Below, piece after piece: positions 26,843-35,368 of a stretch of 64,000 nucleotides of DNA. Positions within the stretch are counted from its first letter, which is position 1. Each line of letters opens with the position of its first letter. Source of the stretch: Anaeromyxobacter sp. (GTDB lineage: Bacteria > Myxococcota > Myxococcia > Myxococcales > Anaeromyxobacteraceae). A model generated the notes under the pieces. It did no database searches, had not been told where the DNA came from, and saw only the letters and a program-made list of their open reading frames with translations. Both the position numbers and the translations under genes were made by a program. The stretch spans positions 62,001 to 126,000 of the forward strand of contig JADKCZ010000003.1 of the NCBI GenBank assembly GCA_016718565.1, given 5' to 3'.

Positions 26843-28045
26843 ATGGACCTGCCCCAGCCCTCCCCCACCCACCGCGGCGACATCCTGGTGGTGGACGACA
26901 CCCCCGAGAACCTGGCCCTGCTGGCCGCCATGCTGAAGGGGCGCGCCTACCACGTGCGGGCGGTGCCCAGCGGGGCGCTGGCCCTCCGGGCGGCGCAGGC
27001 CGAGGCGCCCGACCTGGTGCTGCTCGACATCTCCATGCCGGAGCTGGACGGCTACGAGGTGTGCCGGCGCCTCAAGGCCGATCCGGCCCTGCGCGAGATC
27101 CCGGTCATCTTCCTGTCCGCCCTCTCCGAGACCTTCGACAAGGTGAAGGCCTTCCAGGCCGGCGGGGTGGACTACGTCACCAAGCCGTTCAAGGTGGAGG
27201 AGATGGCGGCCCGCATCGAGACCCACCTCTCGCTGCGCCGCCTGCGGCTCGACCTGGAGCAGCGCAACCAGGAGCTGGCGCGCAGCTACGGCCGGCTGGA
27301 GGCGCTGGAGCAGGCCCGCCAGGCGCTGGTGCAGATGGTGGTGCACGACCTCAAGAGCCCGCTGGCCTGCATCCAGCTGAGCGCCGACCTGCTGCGGCAG
27401 GACGCCGGCCTGGTCGGCGAGCACTTGCAGTCGCTGGAGGACGTGCGCAGCATGTCCCGGGTGATGAACCGCATGGTGCTCGACGTGCTCGACGTGGCCC
27501 GCACCGACCAGGCCGGCCTGCGCGCCTCGCTGGCCCCGCTCGACGTGCGCGGGCTGCTGGCCGACCTGTCGCACGAGGTGCGCGGCCTGGCCGGCCGGGC
27601 CAGGAAGTCGCTGGCCGTCGAGGTGGACGGGGGGCTGCCGGAGCTGGTGTCGGCCGACCGTGACCTGGTGCGCCGGCTGCTCCTCAACCTGCTCGACAAC
27701 TCCATCAAGTACGCCCCGCGCGACAGCCAGGTGTCCCTGGTCGCGCGGCCGGCCGGCCCGGCCGGCTGGCGCCTCGAGGTGCGCGACACCGGGCGCGGCA
27801 TCCCCGAGGCGCACCGCCAGCGGATCTTCGAGCCCTACGCCCGGCTGGAGCGCGACCTCGACCAGAGCGCCGGCGTCAGCCGGGGCCTGGGCCTGGCCTT
27901 CTGCCGCATGGCGGCCGAGGCGCACGGCGGGCGCATCTGGGTGGAGGAGAACCGACCGCAGGGCAGCGCCTTCCTGGTGGAGCTGCCGCTCGACCCCCGG
28001 GCCGCGCCGGCGATCCGGCCGGCGGAGGCCGCCCCGGCGCCGTGA
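26843..28045 (+). CDS. Receiver - histidine kinase fusion
   Basis: The 400-residue cytoplasmic protein carries an N-terminal receiver (Asp62 in LLDISMPELDG, Lys114 in VTKPFK). A coiled-coil linker (about 130-165) leads to a HisKA motif with His168 (MVVHDLKSPLACIQ) and a HATPase domain (NLLDNSIKYAP, DTGRGIPE, GLGLAFCRMA). Such proteins receive phosphate from one kinase and feed a second step, giving a multi-step relay with the hybrid kinase 30 nt upstream. The stop overlaps the next gene's GTG, so translation is coupled. Confidence 0.9.
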   Translation: MDLPQPSPTHRGDILVVDDTPENLALLAAMLKGRAYHVRAVPSGALALRAAQAEAPDLVLLDISMPELDGYEVCRRLKADPALREIPVIFLSALSETFDKVKAFQAGGVDYVTKPFKVEEMAARIETHLSLRRLRLDLEQRNQELARSYGRLEALEQARQALVQMVVHDLKSPLACIQLSADLLRQDAGLVGEHLQSLEDVRSMSRVMNRMVLDVLDVARTDQAGLRASLAPLDVRGLLADLSHEVRGLAGRARKSLAVEVDGGLPELVSADRDLVRRLLLNLLDNSIKYAPRDSQVSLVARPAGPAGWRLEVRDTGRGIPEAHRQRIFEPYARLERDLDQSAGVSRGLGLAFCRMAAEAHGGRIWVEENRPQGSAFLVELPLDPRAAPAIRPAEAAPAP

Positions 28046-29487
28046 CCTTCGAGGCCGACGCCACCCTGGCGGTCCGCGCCCTGGCCGCCTACCTGGCGCG
28101 CGCCCGCGCCGGCCAGGGGCCGGTGCTGGAGCAGCCGCCGCTGGCCGAGCTGGCGGGGCGGCTGGAGGTGGCGCGCCACCTGGCGGAGGGCGGCCTGACC
28201 GGTCCGGCCCTGGGCGCCTGGCTGGAGCGCTACCTGGAGGCCACCACCCGCCTCCACCACCCGGGCTACTACGCCCACCAGGTGGCGGCCCCGGCGCCCT
28301 CCGGCGCCATCGGCGCGCTGGTGGACGGGCTCACCAACAACCCGGGCGCCATCTACGAGATGGGGCCGGCGGCGGCCACCATCGAGTTCGTGGTGGTCAA
28401 CTGGCTGCTCGGCAAGGTGGGCTGGCGCGCCCCGGCGTTGCCGCCGGCGCCGCCCGGCGACGAGGTGGACGGCCAGCCGGTGGGGGGCGGCGCGCTCACC
28501 CACGGCGGCTCGCTGGCCAACCTGACCGCGCTGCTGGCGGCCCGCGCGCGCGTCGACCCCGCCGCCTGGCAGGCCGGCGGGCGGCGCGACCTGGTGGTGC
28601 TGGCGCCGGCGGCGGCCCACTACTCGGTGTCGCGCGCCGTGGGGATCATGGGGCTCGGCCAGCGGGCCCTGGTGGCCGCGCCGGCCGACGCCGACGGGCG
28701 GCTCCTGCCCGACCGCCTGCCGGCGGCGCTGCGGGCCCTGGCGGACGAGGGCCGGAGCGTGCTGGCGGTGGTGGCCAACGCCTGCAGCACGGCGCTCGGG
28801 CTCTACGACCCGCTGCGCGAGGTGGGCGCCCTGTGCCGCGAGCAGGGCCTGTGGCTGCACGTGGACGGCGCCCACGGCGCCTCGGCGCTGCTCTCCCCGG
28901 CGCTGCGCGGGCGCCTCGACGGCCTGGAGCTGGCCGACTCCCTCACCTGGGACGCCCACAAGCTGCTGCAGGCCCCCACCCTGTGCGCCGCGGTGCTGGT
29001 GCGCGACCACCGCGCCCTCGACGCCGCCTTCCGGCAGGACGCCAGCTACCTGTTCCACGACAAGGAGGCGCCGGGCTTCGACTTCATGCCCCGCACCGTG
29101 GAGTGCACCAAGGCCGCCCTGGGGCTCCGGCTCTTCCTGGTGGCGGCGGCCGGCGGCGAGCGGGCCCTGGCGACCCACGTGGAGCGGCAGGTGGCGCTGG
29201 CCACCACGGCCGCGGCCCTGCTGGCGCGCCAGCCGGGGTTCGAGGTGGCGGCGGCGCCCGAGTCGAACATCGTCTGCTTCCGGGTGGAGGGCAGCGACGC
29301 CCTGCAGCTGGAGCTGCGCCGGCGCCTGCTGGCGGGCGGGCGCCACCACGTCTCCAGCGCCGAGGCGCGCGGGCGGCGCTGGCTGCGGCTGGCCCTGATG
29401 AGCCCGGCCACCGACCTGGCCGAGCTCCGGCGCCTGGCGGCGGCGGTGCAGGCCGCCTGGGCGGAGGCCCGCGCCGCCGGCTGGTGA
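28042..29487 (+). CDS. PLP-dependent decarboxylase (group II amino-acid decarboxylase family)
   Basis: The 481-residue fold-type I enzyme resembles aromatic-amino-acid, glutamate and diaminobutyrate decarboxylases. The PLP lysine is Lys307 in TWDAHKLLQAP. WLHVDGAHGASALL holds the cofactor-binding Asp, and TNNPGAIYEMGPAA and GGALTHGGSLANLTALLAAR are other family signatures. The substrate cannot be read from the sequence. The start GTG overlaps the preceding kinase stop, so it is part of the signalling operon. A decarboxylase translated with an amino-acid-type binding protein and kinases suggests the sensed ligand and the substrate may be related; that is inference. Confidence 0.87.
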   Translation: MTFEADATLAVRALAAYLARARAGQGPVLEQPPLAELAGRLEVARHLAEGGLTGPALGAWLERYLEATTRLHHPGYYAHQVAAPAPSGAIGALVDGLTNNPGAIYEMGPAAATIEFVVVNWLLGKVGWRAPALPPAPPGDEVDGQPVGGGALTHGGSLANLTALLAARARVDPAAWQAGGRRDLVVLAPAAAHYSVSRAVGIMGLGQRALVAAPADADGRLLPDRLPAALRALADEGRSVLAVVANACSTALGLYDPLREVGALCREQGLWLHVDGAHGASALLSPALRGRLDGLELADSLTWDAHKLLQAPTLCAAVLVRDHRALDAAFRQDASYLFHDKEAPGFDFMPRTVECTKAALGLRLFLVAAAGGERALATHVERQVALATTAAALLARQPGFEVAAAPESNIVCFRVEGSDALQLELRRRLLAGGRHHVSSAEARGRRWLRLALMSPATDLAELRRLAAAVQAAWAEARAAGW

Positions 29488-30492
29488 CTAGAGCAGCTTG
29501 TGCGGCATCGACTCGCGCCAGCCGCTCGAGGTGATCTGCACGAAGTTGAGCTTGCGCTGCAGCTCCTTGATGGTCTGGGAGCCGGCGTAGGTGAGGCCGG
29601 AGCGCAGCCCGCCCACCAGGTCCGCCAGGATCAGCTCCTCGTCCTCGCGGTAGGGCACGGTGACCGCCACCCCCTCGGCGGTCTTCCACTCGGCGATGCC
29701 GCCGTGGTGCTCCTCGGCCACCTCGCGGCTGGCCATGCCGCGGTAGCTCTTGACCCACTTGCCGTCGGCGTCCTGGGCCCGCTCGCCCGGGGTGGGCCGG
29801 GTGCCGGCCAGCATGCCGCCGATCATCACGAAGTCGGCCCCGAAGGCCAGCGCCTTGACCACGTCGCCGGCGTAGCGCAGGCCGCCGTCGGCCACGATGG
29901 AGCGGTCGCAGCGGGCGCAGTCCTGGATGGCGGTGAGCTGGGGCACCCCGTGGCCGGTCTTGACGCGGGTGGTGCAGACGCTGCCCGGCCCGATGCCCAC
30001 CTTGATGATGTCGGCCCCCACCGAGGCCAGGTAGTCGGCCCCGGCGTAGGTGGCCACGTTGCCGGCCATCAGGCAGGCGTCGGGCAGGAGCTGCCGCAGC
30101 CGCTTGAGCGTCTTGCCCACGTACTTGGCGTGGCCGTGGGCCACGTCCACCACGAAGTGGGTGGCGCCGGCGTGGCGCAGCGCCTCGGCGCGCTCCAGCT
30201 CCTCCTCGGAGGTGCCCACCGAGACGAAGACCGTGCCGCTGCAGGCGCGGAACTCCTTGACGTTGCGCTCCACCGACATCATCCGGTGCAGGACGCCGAT
30301 GCCCCCCCGGGCCCCGATGAAGTTGGCCATGGCCGACTCGGTGATGGTGTCCATGTTGGCGGTCATCACCGGCAGCCGGAGCGAGAGCTTGCCGGTGCGG
30401 TCGGTGACCGAGGTGTCCACCAGCTGGCGCGACTCGTAGTGGTTGTAGGCCGGGATCAGCAGGACGTCGTCGAAGGTGAAGGCTTCGCGCAT
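29488..30492 (-). CDS. guaC: GMP reductase (IMPDH/GMPR family)
   Basis: The 334-residue TIM-barrel enzyme has the catalytic loop VGIGPGSVCTTR with Cys173, the phosphate-binding DGGLRYAGDVVKAL and GADFVMIGGMLAGT segments, and the flap sequence SYRGMASREV. It lacks the CBS pair normally inserted in IMP dehydrogenase. The chain length fits bacterial GMP reductase (GMP + NADPH to IMP + NH3), although a CBS-less IMPDH cannot be fully excluded. It is convergent with the decarboxylase gene, the two stop codons touching at 29487/29488. The ATG is followed by REAFTFDDVLLIP, the usual family start. Confidence 0.87.
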   Translation of the reverse strand: MREAFTFDDVLLIPAYNHYESRQLVDTSVTDRTGKLSLRLPVMTANMDTITESAMANFIGARGGIGVLHRMMSVERNVKEFRACSGTVFVSVGTSEEELERAEALRHAGATHFVVDVAHGHAKYVGKTLKRLRQLLPDACLMAGNVATYAGADYLASVGADIIKVGIGPGSVCTTRVKTGHGVPQLTAIQDCARCDRSIVADGGLRYAGDVVKALAFGADFVMIGGMLAGTRPTPGERAQDADGKWVKSYRGMASREVAEEHHGGIAEWKTAEGVAVTVPYREDEELILADLVGGLRSGLTYAGSQTIKELQRKLNFVQITSSGWRESMPHKLL

Positions 30493-30592
30493 GGCGGGGG
30501 CTCCTGGGGGCGAGCCGCCACCACCGCACGCCCCGTCCCGGACGGCAAGATTTCGGCCCGACGCCGGCCCCCCATGCCAGACTCCCCGTCCC

Positions 30593-31651
30593 GTGCTGGC
30601 CGCCTACGTCACCGGCCACGGCTTCGGCCACCTGACCCGCCTGTGCCAGGTGCTGGCCGAGGTGCGAGCCCTGGCCCCGGACCTGCCCATCACGCTCACC
30701 GGCGTGGTGCCGGAGGCCCTGGCCCGCCGCGCCGTGGCCCCGCCGCTCACCCTGCGCCCGGTGGCCTGCGACGCCGGGCTGGTGCAGCGGGACGCCCTCA
30801 CCATCGACGAGCCCGGCTCGGCGGCCGCCTGCCGCGCCTTCGACGCCGGCTGGGACGGGCGGCTGGCCGCCGAGGTGGCCTTCCTCCAGGCCAGCGGGGC
30901 GCGGCTGGTGCTCTCCGACGTGCCCGCCCTGCCCTTCCTGGCCGCGGCCCGGGCCGGCCTGCCCGCCTACGGCCTGGGCAACTTCTCCTGGGACTGGATC
31001 TACCGCCACCTGGCCGGCCGGGAGCCCTCCCTCCTGGGGTCGGCGGCGCGGGCGGCGGCGGCCTATGGCGAGGCCACCCGGCTGCTCGAGCTGCCCTTCG
31101 CCGGCGACCTCTCGGCCTTCCCGCGCCGCACCGCGGTGGGGCTGGTGGTGCGGCGCCCCCAGCTGGGGCGGGACGAGGCCCGCCGGCGGCTGGGGCTCGA
31201 CGGGCGGCCCACCGCGCTGGTCTCCTTCGGCGGGATCGGGCTGCCTGGGCTGGACCGGGAGGCGCTGGACACCGACCCCGGCCTGGCCTGGCTGCTGCCC
31301 GAGGACCTGCCGGCCGCGCGCCTGGCGGCCCTGGGGCTCGACTACCCGGACGTGGTGGGGGCCGCCGACGTGGTGGTCAGCAAGCCGGGCTACGGCATCG
31401 TGGCCGACTGCGTCGGCGCCGGCACCCGGCTGGTCTACACCGAGCGCGGCGACTTCCCGGAGTACCCGATCCTGGTGCGGGAGCTGCCGCGCTGGCTGGC
31501 CGCGGTGCACGTCCCCAACGCCGAGGTGCTGGCCGGGCGGCTGGCCGGCCCCGTCCGGCGGGTCCTCGACCTGCCACGGCCGGCGCCGCCGGGACCGCTC
31601 GACGGGGCGGCCCGCGCCGCGGCGCTGCTGCTGGCGGCGCTGCCCGGCTGA
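30593..31651 (+). CDS. GT-B glycosyltransferase-like protein
   Basis: The 352-residue protein begins LAAYVTGHGFGHLTRLCQVL, the glycine/histidine-rich N-terminal loop of family 28/MGT-like transferases that also forms the N-terminal half of some arabinokinases. LVSFGGIGLPG starts the C-terminal domain. DVVGAADVVVSKPGYGIVAD is the donor-site region with the conserved Lys-Pro-Gly. The donor and acceptor are unknown. The start is an in-frame GTG (30593) without a ribosome site; the nearby ATG at 30574 is out of frame. It shares a 100-nt divergent region with guaC. Confidence 0.72.
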   Translation: MLAAYVTGHGFGHLTRLCQVLAEVRALAPDLPITLTGVVPEALARRAVAPPLTLRPVACDAGLVQRDALTIDEPGSAAACRAFDAGWDGRLAAEVAFLQASGARLVLSDVPALPFLAAARAGLPAYGLGNFSWDWIYRHLAGREPSLLGSAARAAAAYGEATRLLELPFAGDLSAFPRRTAVGLVVRRPQLGRDEARRRLGLDGRPTALVSFGGIGLPGLDREALDTDPGLAWLLPEDLPAARLAALGLDYPDVVGAADVVVSKPGYGIVADCVGAGTRLVYTERGDFPEYPILVRELPRWLAAVHVPNAEVLAGRLAGPVRRVLDLPRPAPPGPLDGAARAAALLLAALPG

Positions 31652-31719
31652 CGGGGCCCGGGCGCGACGCGGGCCGGCGCCGCCCGGTCCGGGCGCGGCG
31701 GCGACCCGTGCGGCCGGCG

Positions 31720-32349
31720 CTACCCCAGCGCCTTCACGGCCGCCAGCACGTCCGGGAAGATGGCCTCGGCCGACTGCGACGCGCCGATGACCTTCACCTC
31801 GGCGGGCGGCAGCTTGGAGACCTCCTCGAGGTAGAGCTGGCGCTGCTTGACCAGGTCGGCCGGCGTGAAGAGCGGCGCCAGCGCGGCGCCCAGCTCCCGG
31901 GCGGCCGTCTCGGGCGTCACGTCCACGAAGACCGTCAGGTCCGGGCGGACCTCGCCGCCCGTGGAGAGGCCGCGGGCCCGCGCCTCCAGCACGTTCAGGT
32001 CCTCGCGGAACCAGTCGTGCCCCTTCAGCCCGGCGTAGACGATGGAGGAGAGCGTGAAGCTCTTGCAGAGCACCGTCTCGCCCTTGGCCAGGTGGTCGCG
32101 GCTCACCGCGGCGACCCGGGCCCGCCCGGCCAGCTCGAAGAAGAAGTCGGGCTCGAAGCGGCCGTAGCGCCAGCTGCCGTCCAGGCCGCTGGCTCCCATG
32201 AGCTGGGCCCGGCCGCTGTCGGCGCTGTCGATCTCGTAGACCGAGGTGCCCGCCGCGGTCAGCGCGGCGCGCACCTGGTTCACCAGGTCCACGATGAGCC
32301 GGCCAGTGCCGTAGATCCCCTCGAAGACGATCAGCTTGCCCTTCTTCAT
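31720..32349 (-). CDS. Thymidylate-kinase-like protein with degenerate P-loop
   Basis: The 209-residue protein matches dTMP/deoxynucleoside kinases in length and layout: KLIVFEGIYGTGR at the N-terminus, PDLTVFVDVTPETAARE in the middle and a helical C-terminus. In true enzymes the P-loop reads GxDGSGKST; here it is GIYGTGRLI, so the phosphate-binding lysine is Arg and the Ser/Thr is Leu-Ile. The DR(Y/F) region reads SFTLSSIVYAG, without the DR pair. It probably cannot bind ATP in the usual way. A regulatory or structural role, or decay, is possible. The ATG at 32349 lies 80 nt downstream of the carboxylase gene on the same strand. Confidence 0.7.
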   Translation of the reverse strand: MKKGKLIVFEGIYGTGRLIVDLVNQVRAALTAAGTSVYEIDSADSGRAQLMGASGLDGSWRYGRFEPDFFFELAGRARVAAVSRDHLAKGETVLCKSFTLSSIVYAGLKGHDWFREDLNVLEARARGLSTGGEVRPDLTVFVDVTPETAARELGAALAPLFTPADLVKQRQLYLEEVSKLPPAEVKVIGASQSAEAIFPDVLAAVKALG

Positions 32350-32429
32350 CTTTCGCTTCCTCGCGGGTCTGGGTGGCGGCGCGCGCCGGCCGGCGGAGGT
32401 CGTCCGCCGGGGCGCGCCCCGAGTCTAGC

Positions 32430-35318
32430 CTACAGGACGGCCTTGAGGGCCTCGCCGGTGGTGGCGCGCCGCTGCTTCTCGACCTCGCGGGGGTCCACCT
32501 CGACGTGCTTCTCGTCGGGCGTGATCTTGAAGAGGGGCTGCCCCTTCTGCACGATGGTGCCCTCCCCGCCCTGGATGACGATCTTGTCGAGCGTGCCGGA
32601 GAACTGGGCCCGCACGGTGTTGAACATCTTCATCACCTCGATGATGTAGAGCGGCTGCCCCTTGTCGAAGTGCATGCCCTCGGTGACGAAGCGGGGGCGG
32701 CCGGGGGCCTCCTGCCCGTAGTACATGCCGCCCGAGACGGAGACGATCTCGTCGGCCTTGGTGACCGGGGGCGGCACCAGCACCTTCTTCATGCGGAGCT
32801 GCAGGTCCGGGTCGTTGAGGTGCACCGGGATGGTGACGTCGAGGTTCTCCTCCACCTTGAAGTCGAAGAACTTCACCTTCTCGGCGATCATGAAGAGCAG
32901 CCCCAGCAGCTCGTTGCCGGCCGAGTAGCCCCGGTGGGCGGCCTGGATCTTCCCCCAGGTGGCGGCGTCGTGGCCGCCCTGCGGCGCCTCGCTCTCCAGG
33001 ATCTTGTCGAGCTTGAAGAACTCCTCCTTCTCCAGGGAGAAGGTCTTGCGCAGCGCCTGGTAGAAGCGGATGGCCTTCTGCAGCAGCTCGTCGTCGTGGC
33101 CCCAGATCACCTCGGCGGCGGGCGCCTTCGGATCGTAGGCCATGTTGAGGTACTGGTAGGTGTCGTTGAGGATGCCCAGCGGGTTGCGCAGCCAGATCAG
33201 CCGCCCGCCCTCCAGCCGGTAGTTCTTGCGGTTCAGGCTGAGCCACCCGGCGAAGAGGTGCGGGTCCTCCAGCAGCCGCTCCATGGGCCGGGTCAGCAGC
33301 GTGCCCTTGCGGTCCAGCACCTCCGACATGGCCTTGGCCACCGCCGGGTCGTCCGGCGCCTCCACCGCCATCCGCTTGGCGTAGGTCTTCTTCATCTCGA
33401 GGAAGGCGTAGACCGTGTCGATCTTGTTGGCCTCGTCCTTGAGCTGGCCCACCAGCGTCAGGTAGGGGACCACGAAGCGGGTGGTCGGCTTGGCCATGAC
33501 GTTCTGGCCGATGAACCAGTTGACCAGGCCGTAGTGGAACTCCAGGTTGGTGGCCACGTTCTGGCCGCGCAGGCTGGTGGTGCCCAGCACCCGGGAGAGG
33601 TGCAGGTAGCTGGCCAGCCGGTCCTCGCCCTTGGTGAGCAGCAGGGCGATGTTGGAGTCGTAGGCGCCCGCCACCCGGTACCGCATGAACATGCCGGTGT
33701 CCGGGTTGACCAGGCTGATGCCCTGGTCGTCGCGGATCTCGCCCTCGATGGGCTTGGACCAGAAGCGGATGACGCCGCCGGCGTGGGGCGACAGCGAGGC
33801 GTCGGTGGCGTTGAGGCGGGCCTCGGCCGAGGCGCCGAAGCGGGGGAGGCGCTCCGGCTTGGGCAGCCGCTTCTTGTGGCGCGCCAGCAGCGCCATGGCC
33901 TCCACCAGCGACTCCACCACGAAGAAGTCGGCCGGATCCTTCGGGTTGGTGAACTTGAGCGAGTAGCAGAGCTCCGAGACGCGGTGCTCCACCTGGATGC
34001 GGGTGTTCACCTCCATGAAGTAGTAGCGGTCGCGGTCGACGATGCACTCGAAGGTCGAGGCCGAGTCGAGCCCCACCGCCACGCCGAAGCGGGAGGCGTC
34101 GTCCTCCATGCGCCTGAGGATGTCGAGGTCGGTCTTGAGCGACCTGGCCTCGGCGGCGTTGCCGGCCTGCTCGGCGCGGGCGATGCCGGCCCGCAGGCTC
34201 TCCTGCGTCACCGAGATCTCCAGCAGCTTCTGCTCGTGCATCTGCAGCGAGCAGTCGCGGCCGCCCAGGGTGACGCACCACTCCCCGTTACCGACCAGCT
34301 GGATCTCGTTGTGGCGGGTCTGCTCGATGTTGAGCTCGACCAGCACGTTCTTGTTGTCGCCGACGCCGGTGGCCTTGACCTCGTTGAGCACCTCGCGGGT
34401 CAGGGCCGGCGCCTCGACGGCCGCCGCCTCGATGGCCTTGGCGTCGGCCTTCTCCAGCGTCAGCAGCGAGCCGCCCAGGATGCGCTGGCCCTTGCCGCCG
34501 CCGCCGCCGATGGCCTTGAGGCGCACCCGGCTCTGCGGGTACTTCTGGAACATCTCGGTGACCTCGCGCTGCACCTGCAGCCCGAGCTCGTCGATGGTGT
34601 AGAGGTCGAGGCCCTTGGCGTAGGAGGCCATCAGGATCAGGTCGGCCAGCGCCTCGAGCGGCAGCGTGGCGTCGGCGCTCGCCTTGGCGTCCAGGGCGAT
34701 GCCGTTGGCCTTGGCCAGCGCCAGCAGCGCCTCGCGGCTGCCGTGCTTGGTCACCAGGGTCTTGGCGGTGACGTTGTTGACGCCCGGGGTGGTGCTGACC
34801 CCCACCTCCAGGGCGGTCCGCTTGGCCTCGTCCTTCTTGCCGGCGCGGGCCTGGGTCGTCGAGTTGGGGCCGATGAACTTGAGGCCGGCCTTCTCGATGG
34901 TGGCCACGAACTCCTCGTCCTCGGCCATGAAGCCGTAGCCGGCGAAGACCGAGTCGTAGCCGTTGTCGTGCGCGATCTGCACGATCTGGTTCATGCGCTC
35001 GACGCGCTCCTCCTTGGAGGCGCCGGTGTAGTCGGGCACGCGGTGGACGCGGCTGGTGTCGGTGAGCTGCCGCAGCTCGGGGGCCAGGGCGTTGGGGTAG
35101 ACGATGGAGTCCTTCTCGGAGAGCAGGATCCCGAAGTGGGTGATCCCCATCTCGGCGAAGACGTCCATGGCCTCCTTGCGGATGGGGCCTCGGCAGACGA
35201 TGAGCGGCTTGAGGTCGGTGCAGGCGAAGGAGCGGACCCACTCCGAGGCCGCGCCGGCCAGGCGGCGGTCGCGGTGGATGAGCGGGTTGTGGCGGTACAG
35301 GTCGGTGGGCTGGGCCAT
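32430..35318 (-). CDS. Acyl-CoA carboxylase, fused biotin carboxylase and biotin carrier subunit
   Basis: The 962-residue protein combines an ATP-grasp biotin carboxylase with a C-terminal biotinyl domain. The carboxylase part includes FAGYGFMAEDEEFV, the glycine-rich loop IGGGGGKGQR, EVNTRIQVEH and a biotin-carboxylase C-terminal region. The biotin-acceptor lysine is at about 897 in EVMKMF. A middle region (about 520-830) of unclear role makes it longer than standard BC-BCCP fusions (about 600-670). It would carboxylate biotin from bicarbonate and ATP and hand CO2 to the carboxyltransferase encoded just upstream (50-nt gap, same strand). The acyl substrate cannot be read. The ATG at 35318 has a GGAGAGAG site. 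Confidence 0.87.
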   Translation of the reverse strand: MAQPTDLYRHNPLIHRDRRLAGAASEWVRSFACTDLKPLIVCRGPIRKEAMDVFAEMGITHFGILLSEKDSIVYPNALAPELRQLTDTSRVHRVPDYTGASKEERVERMNQIVQIAHDNGYDSVFAGYGFMAEDEEFVATIEKAGLKFIGPNSTTQARAGKKDEAKRTALEVGVSTTPGVNNVTAKTLVTKHGSREALLALAKANGIALDAKASADATLPLEALADLILMASYAKGLDLYTIDELGLQVQREVTEMFQKYPQSRVRLKAIGGGGGKGQRILGGSLLTLEKADAKAIEAAAVEAPALTREVLNEVKATGVGDNKNVLVELNIEQTRHNEIQLVGNGEWCVTLGGRDCSLQMHEQKLLEISVTQESLRAGIARAEQAGNAAEARSLKTDLDILRRMEDDASRFGVAVGLDSASTFECIVDRDRYYFMEVNTRIQVEHRVSELCYSLKFTNPKDPADFFVVESLVEAMALLARHKKRLPKPERLPRFGASAEARLNATDASLSPHAGGVIRFWSKPIEGEIRDDQGISLVNPDTGMFMRYRVAGAYDSNIALLLTKGEDRLASYLHLSRVLGTTSLRGQNVATNLEFHYGLVNWFIGQNVMAKPTTRFVVPYLTLVGQLKDEANKIDTVYAFLEMKKTYAKRMAVEAPDDPAVAKAMSEVLDRKGTLLTRPMERLLEDPHLFAGWLSLNRKNYRLEGGRLIWLRNPLGILNDTYQYLNMAYDPKAPAAEVIWGHDDELLQKAIRFYQALRKTFSLEKEEFFKLDKILESEAPQGGHDAATWGKIQAAHRGYSAGNELLGLLFMIAEKVKFFDFKVEENLDVTIPVHLNDPDLQLRMKKVLVPPPVTKADEIVSVSGGMYYGQEAPGRPRFVTEGMHFDKGQPLYIIEVMKMFNTVRAQFSGTLDKIVIQGGEGTIVQKGQPLFKITPDEKHVEVDPREVEKQRRATTGEALKAVL

Positions 35319-35368
35319 CGGTCTCTCTCTCCGGGCGTTCTGTCCGTGCGGGGTGGCGGGCCTTCGGC

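Noticed and set aside
22673..27925. Open frame of 1750 codons antisense to the signalling operon
   Set aside because: It crosses several well-supported genes and reads as low-complexity His/Gln/Gly/Val sequence with no domain.
30476..30592. Upstream ATG start for the glycosyltransferase-like gene
   Set aside because: The added residues are low-complexity, overlap the guaC start on the other strand and lack family similarity; GTG 30593 leads directly into the conserved N-terminus.
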